Shown here: positions 42,795 to 51,134 of the stretch, piece by piece
How positions within the stretch are numbered: position 1 is the stretch's first letter
Layout of the letters: every line of letters begins with the position of its first letter
Assembly (NCBI GenBank): GCA_020636095.1
Contig: JACJYN010000004.1
Span: forward strand, 1,087,604-1,151,603
Direction: 5' to 3'
Length of the DNA stretch: 64,000 nucleotides
DNA from: Lewinellaceae bacterium
GTDB taxonomy: Bacteria; Bacteroidota; Bacteroidia; Chitinophagales; Saprospiraceae
The notes under the pieces: generated by a model
Databases searched by the model: none
What the model was told of the DNA's origin: nothing
Seen by the model: the letters and a program-made list of their open reading frames with translations, nothing else
Translations under genes and position numbers: made by a program

Positions 42795-43247
42795 ATGCGA
42801 ATGGTAAACAGAACGCGTCCATACGTTATATTATTGATAGAAGACAACCCCGGCGATGTGCGCCTGACTCAGGAAGCCTTTAAAGAAGGAAAGAAAAATA
42901 TCACCCTGGAAGTAGCCACCGATGGTATTGAAGCCTTAAGATTTTTGAGGAAGGAAGGCCCCTACGCTGAAAAACAAATACCGGACCTGATCCTGCTGGA
43001 CCTCAACCTCCCAAAATGGGATGGCAGAGAAGTCTTGAAAGAAATAAAAAATGACCCTAGCCTCCGACGCATTCCTGTTATTGTCCTAACCACTTCCAAT
43101 GCCGGTACTGACATTCTGAACAGCTATGACCTGCACGCTAACTGTTTCATCAACAAACCCATTGACTTTGACAACTTTTTCAATATCATTCATAAAATAG
43201 AGGAGTTTTGGCTTTCAACTGCTATTTTACCTACCATGGTCGTTTGA
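42795..43247 (+). CDS. CheY-like single-domain response regulator (Rcp1 type)
   Basis: 150 residues, one receiver domain. LLIEDNPGD provides the acidic pair, LILLDLNLPKWDG the phospho-Asp, VLTTSN the Thr and NKPIDF the Lys. The Rcp1-like spacing (EDNPGDVRLTQEAF) is that of regulators paired with phytochrome or hybrid kinases. ATGs at 42795 and 42801 are both possible. The next gene, 70 bp on, is a kinase-like protein that begins with a similar receiver, so both may belong to one phosphorelay. No output domain is present. Confidence 0.9.
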   Translation: MRMVNRTRPYVILLIEDNPGDVRLTQEAFKEGKKNITLEVATDGIEALRFLRKEGPYAEKQIPDLILLDLNLPKWDGREVLKEIKNDPSLRRIPVIVLTTSNAGTDILNSYDLHANCFINKPIDFDNFFNIIHKIEEFWLSTAILPTMVV

Positions 43248-43317
43248 TCAAAGGTGAATTTCATCAGCGGGGTAAAGGTTCCGGCAGCGTTCGCAAGACA
43301 GGAAAGCGTACAGGACT

Positions 43318-45252
43318 ATGAGTACAACAAACATTCTGATCATTGAGGATAATCCGGCAGATATTGCACTCATCGAAGCCTATCTCAAGGACGCTGCGAT
43401 GAAACACACCCTCTTTAAGTGCGAATCGCTAGGCGCCGGTTTGGATTTCCTGAAGGAACACAACGTCGACCTGGTCCTGCTCGATCTCAAGCTCGTAGAT
43501 GTGGAGGGGTTCAAGACCCTGCAACTCTTCAGAGAGAAAGCACCTGATGTACCGGTCATCGTCCTGACCGGTTTTAAGAATGAGATCATGGGCATACAAT
43601 CTGTAAGGGCTGGCGCTCAGGATTTCCTGGTCAAGGGAGATTTTGATTCCCGAAGCCTGGCCCGGACCATCCGCTATTCTCTGCAGCGTTTCGAATCTCA
43701 GGTGAAGCTACAGGAAAAAGCCAAAGAGCTAAGCCACAGTGAACGGCGCAACCAACTGGCCCATCAGATCGCGCGTTTCGGGAAGTGGGAAATGGATATT
43801 GTCAACAACGCCATGAAGTGGGACGAAGAGATTTTTCGCTTCTTCGGCTTTTCGCCGTTTAGTTTTGAGCCTACTTTATCCGACTATATCAAATATGTAC
43901 AGGTTGAGGACCGGGAAAAAGTGGAAGCCTTTTTTGAGGAAGCCATCAAAGATGGACAGGCGCACCACATAGAACACCGGATCATCATTGAGAATACGAT
44001 CGTTCGCTTCCTGCAGGTTAAAGCCCAGGTCAATTACGACGAACAATCCAACCGCATATTGCTGGTCGGTGGCATGCAGGACGTCACGGAGCTAAAACAA
44101 GCTTACGGGCTGGAGGATGAGGCGGTGCAGCCGGCCGAATCGCCATCCGTATCCCTGGAAGAAGACCTGCTTTCAGAGTTCAATTTCAACATACGGACGC
44201 CCCTGGCATCCATGGCCAATTTTTTGTACTTGCTGGAAAACAGCCCGCTTTCCAAGCCGCAAAAGGATTTCACTGACGGTTTGAAGTCATCGCTCGACGA
44301 CCTTTCTTTTGCGCTGAACAACTGGCTCAACGTTTCCATCCTGAAAGAAGAAACGATCGAAATTAAATACGAGGAACTGGTACTCGATGAAGTATTTAAA
44401 ATGCTTAAGAACGTATCCAAGGCCAGAAGCGGCCAGGCGGGCCTTTCCATAGACTTTGAACTGGCGGACAGCCTGCCCGCCATTATTTCAACCGACGGCC
44501 AGAAGTTCTCCCAGGTGCTGTACAACCTTATTGAGACGGCTATCCGCAATGGAGAACCCGGGCAAATCATATCTTTGGCCGCCCAGCCTAAAGGCAACCG
44601 CCGGGCGTCTTATATGCTGTCGTTCTGCATCTCTTTCGTAAGCCACTCCGCCACCGCTGAAGCCATTCAACAGGTGATCGAAGAACTGGATGAAGGCTCC
44701 ACGATCAATAAACAACGCCGAGCTTACCTTCCCATTTTCATATCCTCAAAGTTGGTCAAAGCGATGGAAGGCCACCTGGAGGCCAGTCAAAAAGGCAATA
44801 AAACCATCGTACTTAAAGCAGATCTCCCGATAAGAATACCCGAAATCAGCAAGAAGCCTATCTCCTACTCCCCGGAAACTCCAGTGAATATATTGCTGGT
44901 GGAAGACCATGACTTACACCGGCTGGCCACCAAACGCATGCTGGCCGGATGGTCAGCGCTGGCAGAAGTGGACGTAGCCCAAAATGGACTGGAAGCCTAC
45001 GAAAAGGTAACTCAAAAAACGTATGACATCATCCTGATGGACCTACAGATGCCCATCCTGGACGGGATCGAAGCAACGATTAAAATCCGCAACAGAACCC
45101 ATACGCCGATCATCGCCCTAACCGCCAACGAGTCTAAACAAGAGCAGGAACGGTGCTCCATGGTAGGCATTAACGATTATATCGTCAAGCCCATCCACCC
45201 GGAAAACTTGTTCGCGGCCATCATGCGGCAGTTGCATTTGGGCCGGCAATAG
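43318..45252 (+). CDS. REC-PAS-degenerate kinase-REC hybrid protein
   Basis: 644 residues. The N-terminal receiver (about 4-125) has LIIEDNPAD and phospho-Asp56 (LVLLDLKLVDVEG). A PAS domain with PAC follows (about 150-265: FGKWEMDIVNNAMKWDEEIFRFFGF). The DHp-like stretch EFNFNIRTPLASMANFLYLL has Phe290 where the phospho-accepting His of the H-box (SHEIRTPL) should be. The ATPase part keeps QVLYNLIETAIRNGE but lacks clear DxGxG boxes. The C-terminal receiver (about 525-640) is intact (LLVEDHDLHR, LMDLQMPILDG, IVKP). It likely receives phosphate from another kinase or signals allosterically. The partner gene is the upstream regulator. Confidence 0.8.
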   Translation: MSTTNILIIEDNPADIALIEAYLKDAAMKHTLFKCESLGAGLDFLKEHNVDLVLLDLKLVDVEGFKTLQLFREKAPDVPVIVLTGFKNEIMGIQSVRAGAQDFLVKGDFDSRSLARTIRYSLQRFESQVKLQEKAKELSHSERRNQLAHQIARFGKWEMDIVNNAMKWDEEIFRFFGFSPFSFEPTLSDYIKYVQVEDREKVEAFFEEAIKDGQAHHIEHRIIIENTIVRFLQVKAQVNYDEQSNRILLVGGMQDVTELKQAYGLEDEAVQPAESPSVSLEEDLLSEFNFNIRTPLASMANFLYLLENSPLSKPQKDFTDGLKSSLDDLSFALNNWLNVSILKEETIEIKYEELVLDEVFKMLKNVSKARSGQAGLSIDFELADSLPAIISTDGQKFSQVLYNLIETAIRNGEPGQIISLAAQPKGNRRASYMLSFCISFVSHSATAEAIQQVIEELDEGSTINKQRRAYLPIFISSKLVKAMEGHLEASQKGNKTIVLKADLPIRIPEISKKPISYSPETPVNILLVEDHDLHRLATKRMLAGWSALAEVDVAQNGLEAYEKVTQKTYDIILMDLQMPILDGIEATIKIRNRTHTPIIALTANESKQEQERCSMVGINDYIVKPIHPENLFAAIMRQLHLGRQ

Positions 45253-45355
45253 AAAACCTCCGCCCGCTTATTGTTGTTCCTACTATGTTTAGCGGTTGTT
45301 ACAAGTTTGTAAGCCGGATTTTAGAGTATGTTTAAAATAAAAGCAAAAATCCAAC

Positions 45356-46384
45356 ATGGACACCCATGATCTGATCATCATAGGAGGTGGCCCCACCGGG
45401 TTGAATTGCGCCATCGCAGCCGAAAAGGCAGGACTGGATTACCGGGTCCTCGAAAAAGGGGTGCTGGCTAATTCCATTTACCACTTCCCCGTCAATATGA
45501 CCTTTTTTTCCACCTCCAAATTACTGGAGATCGGAGATACCCCCTTCATCTCTCACGGTGAAAAACCCACCCGCCGGGAGGCGCTGGAGTATTACCGCCG
45601 CCTGCAACAGAGCTACGCCCTGAAGGTGCGCACCTACGAAGCCGTGCAACGGATGGAGCGGCAGGCCAACGGGGTGTACCTCATCCATACTGAAAAAGGG
45701 CAGTACGAGGCGCATTCCGTGATCGTGGCTACCGGATTCTACGATACGCCCCGGCTGATGAATGTGCCGGGTGAGGGGCTTGCCAAAGTCAAACACTATT
45801 ACGACGATGCGCATCCCTACGTGGGCCAGAAGGTACTGGTCATCGGCGCCGCCAACTCCGCCTGCCAGGTAGCCCTGGAGATTTGGAGAAAAGGGGCGGA
45901 GGTGGCGATGGCCATCCGCGATGACAAGATTTATAAAGGGGTAAAATACTGGATCAAACCGGATATTGAAAATCGGATCAAGGAAGGCAGCATTCAGGCT
46001 TACTTCCAATCGTCCGTCCGCGAAATACGGCCCCGGGAAGTCGTCCTGGAAACACCGGAAGGGGCCATAACCATCGAGAACGACTGGGTGCTGGCCATGA
46101 CCGGCTACCTGCCCAATTACACCTTGCTGGAAAACCTGGGGCTGGAAATCCCACAGGAAGAACCCCGCATTCCCACCCACGACCCGGAAACGCTGGAGAC
46201 CAGCCTGCCCAACGTTTACCTCGCCGGAGTGGTCTGCGCAGGAATGGAGACCAGCAAACTGTTCATCGAGAATACCCGCGACCATGGAGCGTTGATCGTT
46301 GAGCAGGTTCGGCGATCGGTATTCGAAAGCCGGGGTTTTTATCCGGCTGAGGGACGAAGACGGGCGGGATTCACTGGCGTTTAG
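45356..46384 (+). CDS. ypdA: YpdA-family thiol-disulfide reductase-like FAD protein
   Basis: 342 residues. FAD motif DLIIIGGGPTGLNCAIAAEKAG starts at residue 5, and the NADPH motif KVLVIGAANSACQVALEIWRKGAEV is at about 160. FPVNMTFFSTSKLLEIGD and ENTRDHGALIVEQV are typical of YpdA. In Firmicutes YpdA (Bdr) reduces bacillithiol disulfide; Bacteroidota homologs are common and often lack proof of that substrate. The redox-active CxxC of thioredoxin reductases is absent, as in YpdA. The 3' region ends 27 bp before a gene remnant at 46412. Confidence 0.88.
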   Translation: MDTHDLIIIGGGPTGLNCAIAAEKAGLDYRVLEKGVLANSIYHFPVNMTFFSTSKLLEIGDTPFISHGEKPTRREALEYYRRLQQSYALKVRTYEAVQRMERQANGVYLIHTEKGQYEAHSVIVATGFYDTPRLMNVPGEGLAKVKHYYDDAHPYVGQKVLVIGAANSACQVALEIWRKGAEVAMAIRDDKIYKGVKYWIKPDIENRIKEGSIQAYFQSSVREIRPREVVLETPEGAITIENDWVLAMTGYLPNYTLLENLGLEIPQEEPRIPTHDPETLETSLPNVYLAGVVCAGMETSKLFIENTRDHGALIVEQVRRSVFESRGFYPAEGRRRAGFTGV

Positions 46385-46411
46385 GAAAAAACATAGAAAC
46401 AACGTAATCAA

Positions 46412-46519
46412 ATGGGGCTGAGCATACATTACCGGGGGGCATTGACGGACAAACGCGCCGTTTATCAACTGATAGACGAGGTAGAAGACATTGCCAGCGC
46501 GATGAATCGGTGCAAGTAG
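46412..46519 (+). pseudogene. N-terminal remnant of a MGLSIHY-type conserved protein
   Basis: A 35-codon frame reads MGLSIHYRGALTDKRAVYQL followed by IDEVEDIASAMNRCK and a stop. The first 30 residues resemble the start of a conserved family of about 200-270 residues that begin MGLxIHY and continue with VEDI. The gene is truncated at that point and the promoter of the next gene starts 12 bp later. Recognition is from memory of the family pattern only. Confidence 0.5.
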
Positions 46520-46530
46520 CCTTCATTTTC

Positions 46531-46538
46531 TATCTTTG
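46531..46538 (+). promoter_or_regulatory. -7 element of the glycosyltransferase gene
   Basis: TATCTTTG fits TAnnTTTG. It overlaps the TTG at 46536 used by the longest reading frame, so the translation start must be later, most simply the TTG at 46560. Confidence 0.55.
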
Positions 46539-46559
46539 CCGGAACCAAACCAACAGGCA

Positions 46560-47984
46560 TTGCAGCGAATCCGGCCTTTCGTTATTTTTTTGTTGTTTTT
46601 AGGGGTAGCGTTATTGTTGCGTTTCTTCTCGTTTTTTCCCAGCGTTATCAATCACGACGAGTCCACCTATATTGTCATTTCGGATACCTTATTAGCTGGT
46701 TATACGTACCAGGCAGATTATATTGACACCAAGCCAGCCGGCATTTTTCTCCTCTATGCCCTACTGCAACTGCTGATGGGCAAATCCATACTCTTGTTGC
46801 GCATCGCAGCGGCAGCCACTCTGGCCGCCACTTCCTTTTTCCTCTACCGGGCCAAGCGCTCTTTTGGCAGCCGCCCGGCAGCCGCCTTTGCCGCAGGGAT
46901 GATGTACCTCTTTCTGAATTCCATCTTCACCTACTACGGCGTTTCGCCCAACACGGAAACCTTTTTCAACCTGTTCACCGCTCTGGCCCTATGGATTTAC
47001 TGTAGCCGCCCGGCTCTTTGGGCCTATTTCATCGCCGGGCTGAGCCTGGGGTTGGGTTTTGTCATCAAGTACGTTGTCTTATTTGACGGGATTGCCTTCG
47101 GGCTGTTCCTGTTGTGGCAGGCCCGGCAAGGCCAAGGCCGATGGGCGGCGGCCTGGAGTAAAATCCTGCTCCTGGCGCTGGGCGCTGCACTGCCTTTTCT
47201 GGCCGTTATTGCGTATTACCAACACATCGGCCATCTGGAGGAATTCTGGTTTTACACCTTTATCGTTAGCGGCCGATATATTGAGAGTAAGAGTTTACTG
47301 GACAACCTCACTTTCTTTCTGGATTTCACCCTGCGATTCCTGCCGGTATCTCTTTTCTTCTTTTACGCACTCTTCTCCCGTAAAGTTCACCTTCCCTCCC
47401 GGCAGTTCGGTTCGCTGTGGGCCGTGCTGGCGCTGATGGCTGTCCTTTTGCCGGGCAAACTATTTGGGCACTACTTTATACAATTTATGCTGCCCTTCTG
47501 CTTCCTGGCTGGTGAGTTCTTCGCGATCCCCCGGGAAACATTGCCAAAGGGCTTGCGCTGGCTGCGCCAGCCGAAGATTGGCTACCCGCTGCTGGGTTTG
47601 TTGCTCGTAAGCAACCTATTCCTGCAATACAAGGATTACTACCTAAAACCCGACTACCCCCGGCAGGTAGCCGCTTTCCTGGCGCCACAACTCGCCGCCG
47701 ACGATATCGTTTATACCAGCAATGATCAAATCACTTACCATTTGTTGGGAAAGCTCCCCCCCCTCCCCTACGTACACCCCTCCCTTTTCTGGGAAGCGCA
47801 ACACCTGGCGGCACTCGAAATTTCTCAGGAGACGGAGATTCAGAAACTGAAGGATCAACATCCACGATTTATGATCTTCCGCAACCCGGAGTATGCGGCC
47901 CCCTTTACGGAATGGCTGGAAAAGGAGTATCGGTTGGTGAAAGTAATCGGGGAACGGGTAAGCATTTACGAACGGGTCCGTTAA
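46560..47984 (+). CDS. GT39/PMT-like integral membrane glycosyltransferase
   Basis: About 474 residues from the TTG at 46560 (the frame is open from 46536). Roughly ten TM segments, beginning RPFVIFLLFLGVALLLRFF. The first periplasmic loop has NHDESTYIVISDTLLAGYTYQ, whose Asp-Glu is the acidic motif of dolichol/polyprenyl-phosphate-mannose-type (GT39/GT83) enzymes. Further TMs follow and a short periplasmic C-terminal domain ends SIYERVR. It transfers a sugar from a polyprenyl-phosphate donor to a protein or lipid at the periplasmic side. It is isolated, with no other glycan genes beside it. The acceptor is unknown. Confidence 0.8.
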   Translation: MQRIRPFVIFLLFLGVALLLRFFSFFPSVINHDESTYIVISDTLLAGYTYQADYIDTKPAGIFLLYALLQLLMGKSILLLRIAAAATLAATSFFLYRAKRSFGSRPAAAFAAGMMYLFLNSIFTYYGVSPNTETFFNLFTALALWIYCSRPALWAYFIAGLSLGLGFVIKYVVLFDGIAFGLFLLWQARQGQGRWAAAWSKILLLALGAALPFLAVIAYYQHIGHLEEFWFYTFIVSGRYIESKSLLDNLTFFLDFTLRFLPVSLFFFYALFSRKVHLPSRQFGSLWAVLALMAVLLPGKLFGHYFIQFMLPFCFLAGEFFAIPRETLPKGLRWLRQPKIGYPLLGLLLVSNLFLQYKDYYLKPDYPRQVAAFLAPQLAADDIVYTSNDQITYHLLGKLPPLPYVHPSLFWEAQHLAALEISQETEIQKLKDQHPRFMIFRNPEYAAPFTEWLEKEYRLVKVIGERVSIYERVR

Positions 47985-48010
47985 ATCAAAAATTATTTCA
48001 GCCCAGGGTT

Positions 48011-48039
48011 TTGCTTTTTACGGAATTCTCTTAAATTTG
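48011..48039 (+). promoter_or_regulatory. Promoter of the tRNA-like array and tRNA-Ala
   Basis: TTG at 48011-48013 is followed after 18 bases by TAAATTTG at 48032-48039. Transcription would begin near 48046, at the beginning of the first array unit. Confidence 0.65.
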
Positions 48040-48047
48040 CAATCGCT

Positions 48048-48451
48048 TTTGAAAAGCCAGATATGGCTAGAGCGTCCCGACATATCGTCGGGAAGGTCCG
48101 GGGTTCCAGTATCCCGAATCTGTTCTTTGCCAATGTCTTTTACATAATGGGGGTATAGCTCAGATGGCTAGAGCGTCCCGACATATCGTCGGGAAGGTCC
48201 GGGGTTCCAGTATCCCGAATCTGTTCTTTGCCAATGTCTTTTACATAATGGGGGTATAGCTCAGATGGCTAGAGCGTCCCGACATATCGTCGGGAAGGTC
48301 CGGGGTTCCAGTATCCCGAATCTGTTCTTTGCCAATGTCTTTTACATAATGGGGGTATAGCTCAGATGGCTAGAGCGTCCCGACATATCGTCGGGAAGGT
48401 CCGGGGTTCCAGTATCCCGAATCTGTTCTTTGCCAATGTCTTTTACATAAT
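48048..48451 (+). repeat. Tandem array of four 101-bp tRNA-like units
   Basis: Three exact 101-bp copies begin at 48149, 48250 and 48351; a fourth, from about 48048, is identical from 48064 on but has a degenerate 5' end. Each begins GGGGGTATAGCTCAGATGGC, identical to the following tRNA-Ala, through the D-arm and the V/T junction AGGTCCGGGG. The anticodon arm is replaced by the hairpin TCCCGAC-ATATC-GTCGGGA. The T-loop reads TTCCAGT instead of TTCGAGT, and the 3' acceptor strand with CCA is missing; instead the spacer is AATCTGTTCTTTGCC and so on. They are therefore not functional tRNAs. Confidence 0.85.
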
Positions 48452-48528
<77 letters not shown>

Positions 48529-48544
48529 ATTACAACTACTTATA

Positions 48545-48577
48545 AGCCTGTAAACCAATCGTTTGCAGGCTTTTTTT
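48545..48577 (+). terminator. Rho-independent terminator of the tRNA unit
   Basis: AGCCTGTAAAC pairs with GTTTGCAGGCT around CAATC and is followed by seven T. The apparent genes antisense to this and the tRNA are artefacts. Confidence 0.8.
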
Positions 48578-48824
48578 ATTTCAGTTATTGTGCTTTTTGT
48601 TGTCGGTTTGTTCATTCCTTCCAACATGTTTGTATTATATATCTCCCGCTTTATTTCCAGGGTATAGCCAGGCTTCCAAAAGAAGAGACAAGCACGCATG
48701 CAACCCCCGCATGAACAAAAATCCAAATTCAAGGTTTCATCTCTATAATAATGTTTAAACATTGATAATAGATTAAAACACAAAGTGTAAACCCCATTAT
48801 CAGACGCTCTAAACTTGGATATCA

Positions 48825-49088
48825 ATGCGTGCTGCTACACTGAGTTTTCTGGATAAACAAGGCAATCGCCAGGAATGGCCGTTGGATATCAGCCTTCGTG
48901 GAAAATTCCGCAGGATGCATTGTAAGGATATGCCGCCGCTTAGGCTGGATTTCAGTAAAAAAGACCTGGAGGAGGCTGGCTTGGCCCAGTTTGACGACCT
49001 GAAACTGGTCAATTATTGTATGGGGGATGACCGGCACCCTACTGCCGGTGGAACATGCGAACTATTTCGCTGGTTTTTCATAAGTTAG
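48825..49088 (+). CDS. Short hypothetical protein or gene remnant
   Basis: 87 codons from MRAATLSFLDKQGNRQEWPL. The stretch LRGKFRRMHCKDMPPLRLDFSKKDL and DDLKLVNYC recalls a segment of larger Bacteroidota proteins with RGNFRRxxC and LKLVTHC patterns; after residue 66 (MGDDRHPTAGG) this likeness stops. A truncated copy is therefore likely. No signal peptide and no recognised catalytic residue. The recall is uncertain, and the frame could be a real short gene. Confidence 0.35.
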   Translation: MRAATLSFLDKQGNRQEWPLDISLRGKFRRMHCKDMPPLRLDFSKKDLEEAGLAQFDDLKLVNYCMGDDRHPTAGGTCELFRWFFIS

Positions 49089-49169
49089 CTGTCTGAGAAG
49101 CTGTTTAAATTTAAGAGCTTCTAAAAACCGGAACCGCCATCTTCCCTGCCCGGTGAAGCAGCAAAGACT

Positions 49170-50180
49170 ATGAAAAGGATCATCTACATCAGTAGGCTTA
49201 CGAATCCGCTATCCATTAAAGAAATGGAGCAGATCGGTATTACTTCAAGCCAGAACAACCGGGCGCTTAATATTACGGGCCTGCTGGTCTATTTTGAAAG
49301 GCTGTTTTTCCAGATTATCGAGGGAGATGATGAAAAGGTCGATCATCTTTTCTTGAAAATTGGGCAGGACCCCCGGCACCAGGATATTATAAGATTGAAA
49401 ACAGATTATGATGTGGATCAACGGCTTTTCCCGGCATGGTCAATGAAAACGATCAACCTGGATAGTAATGTGGATGAACTGGTACGCCCCATTAAAATCT
49501 TATTACAAGCCGTTACCGAATCTCATACGATCATAGAACAATATACCCAACCCACCATCCTGAAAATACTCAACAACGGCGTTAACCCACTTGGCGTTAT
49601 CCCTATCCGGGTAGAAAAGATTATCCTTTTTTCCGATATTGTCTCCTATTCCGCCATAAGCGAAAAAAGTACAATCGAAGATGTGTTCCTGATCTTGAAC
49701 ACCTATTTTGAGATCTGTAGCCGGATCATTCTGGATAAGGGCGGAGAAGTCAATAAATTGCTGGGCGATGGCCTGATGGCTTACTTTGATGTTGAACAGG
49801 CGGACGACTCCATACAGGCGTGCCTCGATATTATGCAAGAATTGCGAAACCTACGCAATAGCGCTTCCGCACATTCTCCGTTACGCCTCCTCCACTCTGG
49901 TTTTGGACTGGCTCAGGGTACAGTAATTGAGGGCAATATGGGCTCAAATTTCAAAACAGACTATACGGTTATCGGAGATGCCGTTAATATTGCATCCCGG
50001 TTAGAAGGATTGACCCGGGAGGTCAACCGGTCATTGGTTTTATCGGAATCGCTCAAGCAAAGTACGAAAAGCCCCTGGGTTTTTGTTAGTCTCGGAAAAT
50101 ACAGCCTGAAAGGGAAAGAGAAGAATATGGAAGTCTATTCCATAGAGCATGATTTGGTTACGAGCCTAAAGGATATTTAA
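49170..50180 (+). CDS. BLUF-domain photoactivated adenylyl cyclase (bPAC-like)
   Basis: 336 residues. The BLUF domain (1-95) has the photocycle residues in order: Tyr6 (MKRIIYIS), Asn34 (NITGLL), Gln48 (FFQIIEG), Trp90 and Met92 (FPAWSMKTINL). The class III cyclase domain (about 150-335) has metal Asp156 (FSDIVSYS) and Asp200 (LLGDGLMAYF), adenine-selecting Lys196 and Thr266 (DYTVIGDAVN), and Asn273/Arg277 of the transition-state pair. Layout and numbering follow the Beggiatoa enzyme bPAC with a shift of one residue. It should make cAMP from ATP under blue light with bound FAD. No cAMP receptor gene is nearby. Confidence 0.95.
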   Translation: MKRIIYISRLTNPLSIKEMEQIGITSSQNNRALNITGLLVYFERLFFQIIEGDDEKVDHLFLKIGQDPRHQDIIRLKTDYDVDQRLFPAWSMKTINLDSNVDELVRPIKILLQAVTESHTIIEQYTQPTILKILNNGVNPLGVIPIRVEKIILFSDIVSYSAISEKSTIEDVFLILNTYFEICSRIILDKGGEVNKLLGDGLMAYFDVEQADDSIQACLDIMQELRNLRNSASAHSPLRLLHSGFGLAQGTVIEGNMGSNFKTDYTVIGDAVNIASRLEGLTREVNRSLVLSESLKQSTKSPWVFVSLGKYSLKGKEKNMEVYSIEHDLVTSLKDI

Positions 50181-50274
50181 TTAATACTACTGAGGGCTTT
50201 GGAAAAAAATAACAGTTCTACACCGGTCAATTTTCAATTCCGCAAAAAATATTACTTTTCAACCAAAAAAAGTC

Positions 50275-51027
50275 ATGAAACTCAAAACCCTCTTCATCAC
50301 TACCCTGGCCACCGCTCTGAGCATTTTCGCCTGCACCACCAAACCCGGCTATTCTTCCGAACGGCTGAGTGAAAAAATCAACCTCACCGTCGCCGGTTGG
50401 CAAAATATGCGTTCTACCGCTGACTTAAATCCCGAAAGCATCAACAGCTGGATTCCGGAGAGCGGTATCAGAGGCAGATACCAGATTGCCAAACAGGTGC
50501 TGAGCAAGTCCGTTCTGGAAAGCATCATCGGAGAAAAGGCCTTTTTGAGCGGCCCTCATGGGGAGGATATGGATTACAACAGCGCCCGGAAATTTGGCCG
50601 GTACAATCCGAAATTTTTAACCAATCTGCACAAAAGCCTGTCCAGCCTGTTCAGCAGTAAAATATTCGTAGACAATGCCCAGGCGCTTTACGACAGCGAG
50701 CTGAAGCAGTACCTGCGCACCTACTACCTGGCCTACGAGGTGGCCGCCAATGATCAGGAAGTAATGGATGGGTATATGTCCATTCTGGCCACCGAGCCCA
50801 AAAAGTATTCCGAGAGTGTTTTTTTATCCGAACCCAGCCTTTTCCTACAGGAATCTTTCCGGGATTTTGCTGAATCCATAGAACAAGAAGGCTACGATGT
50901 GTATGAAGGCTTCGTATGCCCCGGTTTTTGGGTAAGGCGGTCGATCGATGGGACGGCTGATGAGTTTTTCGAACTATTGACTCTGGCCCTCCGCACTTTC
51001 GACCCGGAATTCCTGTCTTCTAAATAA
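50275..51027 (+). CDS. Lipoprotein of unknown function
   Basis: 250 residues. The signal MKLKTLFITTLATALSIFAC ends in a lipobox with Cys20. The mature protein is mainly helical, for example QYLRTYYLAYEVAANDQEVMDGYMSIL and GTADEFFELLTLALRTFDPEFL, with GFVCPGFWVRRSIDG near the C-terminus. No domain recognised. It is monocistronic and convergent with the giant T9SS gene; a hairpin at 51030-51051 ends the latter and overlaps this stop. Confidence 0.7.
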   Translation: MKLKTLFITTLATALSIFACTTKPGYSSERLSEKINLTVAGWQNMRSTADLNPESINSWIPESGIRGRYQIAKQVLSKSVLESIIGEKAFLSGPHGEDMDYNSARKFGRYNPKFLTNLHKSLSSLFSSKIFVDNAQALYDSELKQYLRTYYLAYEVAANDQEVMDGYMSILATEPKKYSESVFLSEPSLFLQESFRDFAESIEQEGYDVYEGFVCPGFWVRRSIDGTADEFFELLTLALRTFDPEFLSSK

Positions 51028-51051
51028 AAACCGCCGCCCGAAGGCGGCGGT
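51026..51051 (-). terminator. Rho-independent terminator of the giant T9SS gene
   Basis: ACCGCCGCC and GGCGGCGGT (51030-51038, 51043-51051) pair around a TTCG tetraloop on the minus strand and are followed by TTTTT (51026-51030). Confidence 0.8.
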
Positions 51052-51134
51052 CCATTCTCACAGCGTTTTTGGAATTCTAACCGAAGTTAGGGAGGGGAAA
51101 TTCTTCTGCTGAAACCCCGGTTAATCTTTTACGA

